Positions 5,073 through 6,146 of a stretch of DNA of 6,146 nt are shown here, piece by piece; the stretch's first letter is position 1, and each line of letters opens with the position of its first letter. Source of the stretch: Hankyongella sp964404985 (GTDB taxonomy: Bacteria; Pseudomonadota; Alphaproteobacteria; Sphingomonadales; Sphingomonadaceae); the NCBI GenBank assembly GCA_964404985.1, contig CAYOMD010000048.1, positions 1 to 6,146 of the forward strand, given 5' to 3'. The translations under genes and the position numbers were made by a program. The notes under the pieces are model-generated. The model was not told where the DNA came from. It saw only the letters and a list, made by a program, of their open reading frames with translations, and did not search any database.

Positions 5073-5832
5073 ATGACGCCGGACGCATCCCTGTGGCGCT
5101 CGCCCGCGCACTACGATCACATCGATGATCTCACCGCATCCGACCTTGCCTGGGAGTGGCTGCGCCGAAACGATGCTTATGATCATGACTACGAAGCGTT
5201 CGATGACGCGCATGTCGATCGACAAGAGCTGACAGGTAAGATCCGTCAGCAATGGGGGTTACGATTTCCCTGTCGATCCTCTGCGCGCCCCACCAGACGC
5301 CCCCGTCTTTTGGCTACCGCAGCATGACACCAGCATCCTGGTGCTCGGAGCTTCGCCAGCCGAGCTGGGCCCAGTCGATCCGCCACCGGTTATCGATGCA
5401 GCGGTCTCAGTGACCGAAAACAACACTGCATACTTGCTGTTTGACCTCGGCAGCGGCCAACAACTTCAACTCATTCACGAGGGTCTTGCAGCTACAGCAG
5501 CAATCATTCCGCTCGGTGTGGATGGGTTCGATCGCCTCGAAGCCGTTTATCGGCTTCTGGCTGCTCTGCATGGCCGTGCGGTTCCTCCCGACACACGTTT
5601 GACTGCCCAGCAACGGGCACGAATGCGCCGAATGCTGCAAGCTTTCGACGGTCATCGGGCCGGCGCGACCGGGCGCGAGATCGCGCAGGTTATGTTCAGA
5701 ACCGGCGCATTGGACCGCAGCGAATGGCAAACTTCTTCAGTGCGGTATGCCGTCAAGGCGCTGATCCGCGATGCCCGAACCATGATCGCGGGTGGCTATC
5801 GCAAACTGCTTCGGCATCGCCGCGTTTCTTAG
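5073..5832 (+). CDS. Split DUF6499-DUF2285 transcriptional activator, FseA-like, joined by a +1 frameshift at 5265-5270
   Basis: The ATG at 5073 has GGAGG (5062-5066) 6 nt upstream. The first frame gives a DUF6499-type domain (MTPDASLWRSPAHYDHIDDL, LAWEWLRRNDAYDHDY, QQWGLRFP; residues 1-66). Unshifted it then runs into CRSSARPTRRPRLLATAA and stops at 5327. In the next frame the sequence resumes at 5272 as VDPLRAPPDAPVFWLPQHD and continues to a TAG at 5832. Joined, the product is 252 aa, with a beta-rich middle (about 95-150) and a C-terminal DUF2285/HTH-like domain (about 176-246, RLTAQQRARMRRMLQAFDG through GGYRKLLRHR). The order DUF6499 then DUF2285 and the break between them match FseA (msi172/msi171) of ICEMlSymR7A, an activator of the excisionase gene made by programmed +1 frameshifting. 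A plain frameshift mutation or sequencing error remains possible. The IS element starts at the stop codon. Confidence 0.8.
5263..5272 (+). promoter_or_regulatory. Candidate +1 ribosomal frameshift site (GATTTCCCTG)
   Basis: Codons 65-66 of the FseA-like gene read TTT CCC followed by TGT. Skipping one base puts the ribosome on GTC GAT CCT, which restores the family reading FP-VDP. Slippage of TTT to TTC or of CCC to CCT gives the same peptide. The position, right after the WGLRF motif at the end of DUF6499, is where I recall the shift occurring in the Mesorhizobium FseA system; the exact published slippery sequence was not checked. Confidence 0.65.
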
Positions 5833-6146
5833 AGTCCGTCCCGGAACTCATGACGCTCGCGCGATGCGGCGGATAAGAACCATGGCGGCGGCTGCGTAGA
5901 GGAAGGCCGTCGCGGAGGCGATGGTGGCTTCGGCGTCCTTCCAGAGCCGTCTATTTCGATTGATCCAGGCGAAGAAGCGCTCGACGACCCACCGCCGGGG
6001 CTGAACGGCGAAGCCGATTTGATCGGGCTTGCGCCGGACGATCTCGACGGCGATGCGGGTGGCGGTCGCGACACGCGGGCCTTGGTAGCCAGCGTCCGCG
6101 AAGACCTTCTCGATGAAGGGGAACGGGCGGCGCGAGGCAGCCAGCA
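5829..6146 (-). mobile_element. IS5-family insertion sequence, one end (rest outside window)
   Basis: The element end is taken at about 5832, where GAGTCCGTCCCGGAACTC begins just after the FseA-like reading frame and leads into the 3' end of a transposase on the minus strand. The junction bases TTAG (5829-5832) fit the YTAR/TA-type targets of IS5-family elements, so the target duplication may include the stop codon of the upstream gene. Only one terminus is present, so the inverted repeat and duplication cannot be confirmed here. Confidence 0.65.
5848..6146 (-). CDS. IS5-family DDE transposase, C-terminal part
   Basis: Read on the minus strand, the last 98 residues of a transposase are visible; the 5' end is beyond the window. 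Motifs: FADAGYQGPR, whose Asp (codon 6094-6096) is in the position of the second catalytic Asp, and RRWVVERFFAWINRNRRLWK, whose Glu (codon 5980-5982) fits the R-x3-E catalytic signature of IS5-type DDE enzymes. It ends with AAAAMVLIRRIARAS and TGA (5848-5850). It would catalyse cut-and-paste transposition of its own element. The visible portion has no frameshift or stop, so the copy may be intact. Confidence 0.88.
   Translation of the reverse strand, partial: LAASRRPFPFIEKVFADAGYQGPRVATATRIAVEIVRRKPDQIGFAVQPRRWVVERFFAWINRNRRLWKDAEATIASATAFLYAAAAMVLIRRIARAS

Noticed and set aside
5178..5188. TGATCATG at 5180-5187 inside the activator gene as a second half-site of the 20-bp palindrome
   Set aside because: An 8-base match inside a coding region with GATC/CAT-rich codons is weak evidence without a symmetric partner.
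5341..5832. The DUF2285 half as an independent gene starting at GTG 5341
   Set aside because: There is no Shine-Dalgarno before it, and the same frame reads as family sequence back to 5272 (VDPLRAPPDAPVFWLPQHD), so translation most likely arrives from the upstream frame.

Overview
The window is a high-GC accessory region from an alphaproteobacterium, most likely a sphingomonad or a member of the Hyphomicrobiales. It reads as the interior of an integrative and conjugative element (ICE) or a related conjugative plasmid or genomic island. The markers are a strawberry-notch (SNO) type helicase C-terminus, the start of the DUF7146/toprim gene that usually follows it, a DUF736 gene, a small XRE/HTH gene, two DUF2285-type proteins and an IS5-family insertion sequence. 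No chromosomal housekeeping gene, rRNA, tRNA or CRISPR array is visible.

Layout from left to right. (1) Positions 1-1170 hold the C-terminal part of a SNO-like ATPase, overlapped by one base by a DUF7146/toprim gene (1170). (2) That toprim gene loses its family sequence after about residue 62 (near 1355). Abutting the break is a convergent minus-strand gene for an unrecognised 234-aa protein (2101-1397). (3) A 359-base gene-free stretch is followed by two small plus-strand genes of the element backbone: a 55-aa protein (2461-2628) and a 146-aa multi-pass membrane protein (2771-3211). (4) A 583-base gene-free leader with several inverted repeats precedes the DUF736 gene (3795-4121), which ends in a strong GC-rich hairpin. 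(5) Positions 4317-5832 form a regulatory cassette. (6) From about 5832 an IS5-family element lies in reverse orientation and runs off the window.

The regulatory cassette is the main point of interest. It encodes an XRE/HTH protein (84 aa), a small DUF2285-like protein (90 aa), and a DUF6499 + DUF2285 protein split between two reading frames at a TTTCCC site (5265-5270). This matches the components of the ICEMlSymR7A excision/transfer switch of Mesorhizobium: QseC (HTH repressor), QseM (antiactivator) and FseA (activator of excision, made by +1 ribosomal frameshifting across msi172/msi171). By analogy the HTH protein would set the level of the antiactivator, the antiactivator would bind the FseA-like activator, and rare frameshifting would limit how much activator is made. 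A perfect 20-bp palindrome covers the Shine-Dalgarno sequence and start codon of the HTH gene and is a strong candidate autoregulatory operator or translational switch. The assignment to this system rests on recognised domain patterns and gene context; function in this strain is inferred.
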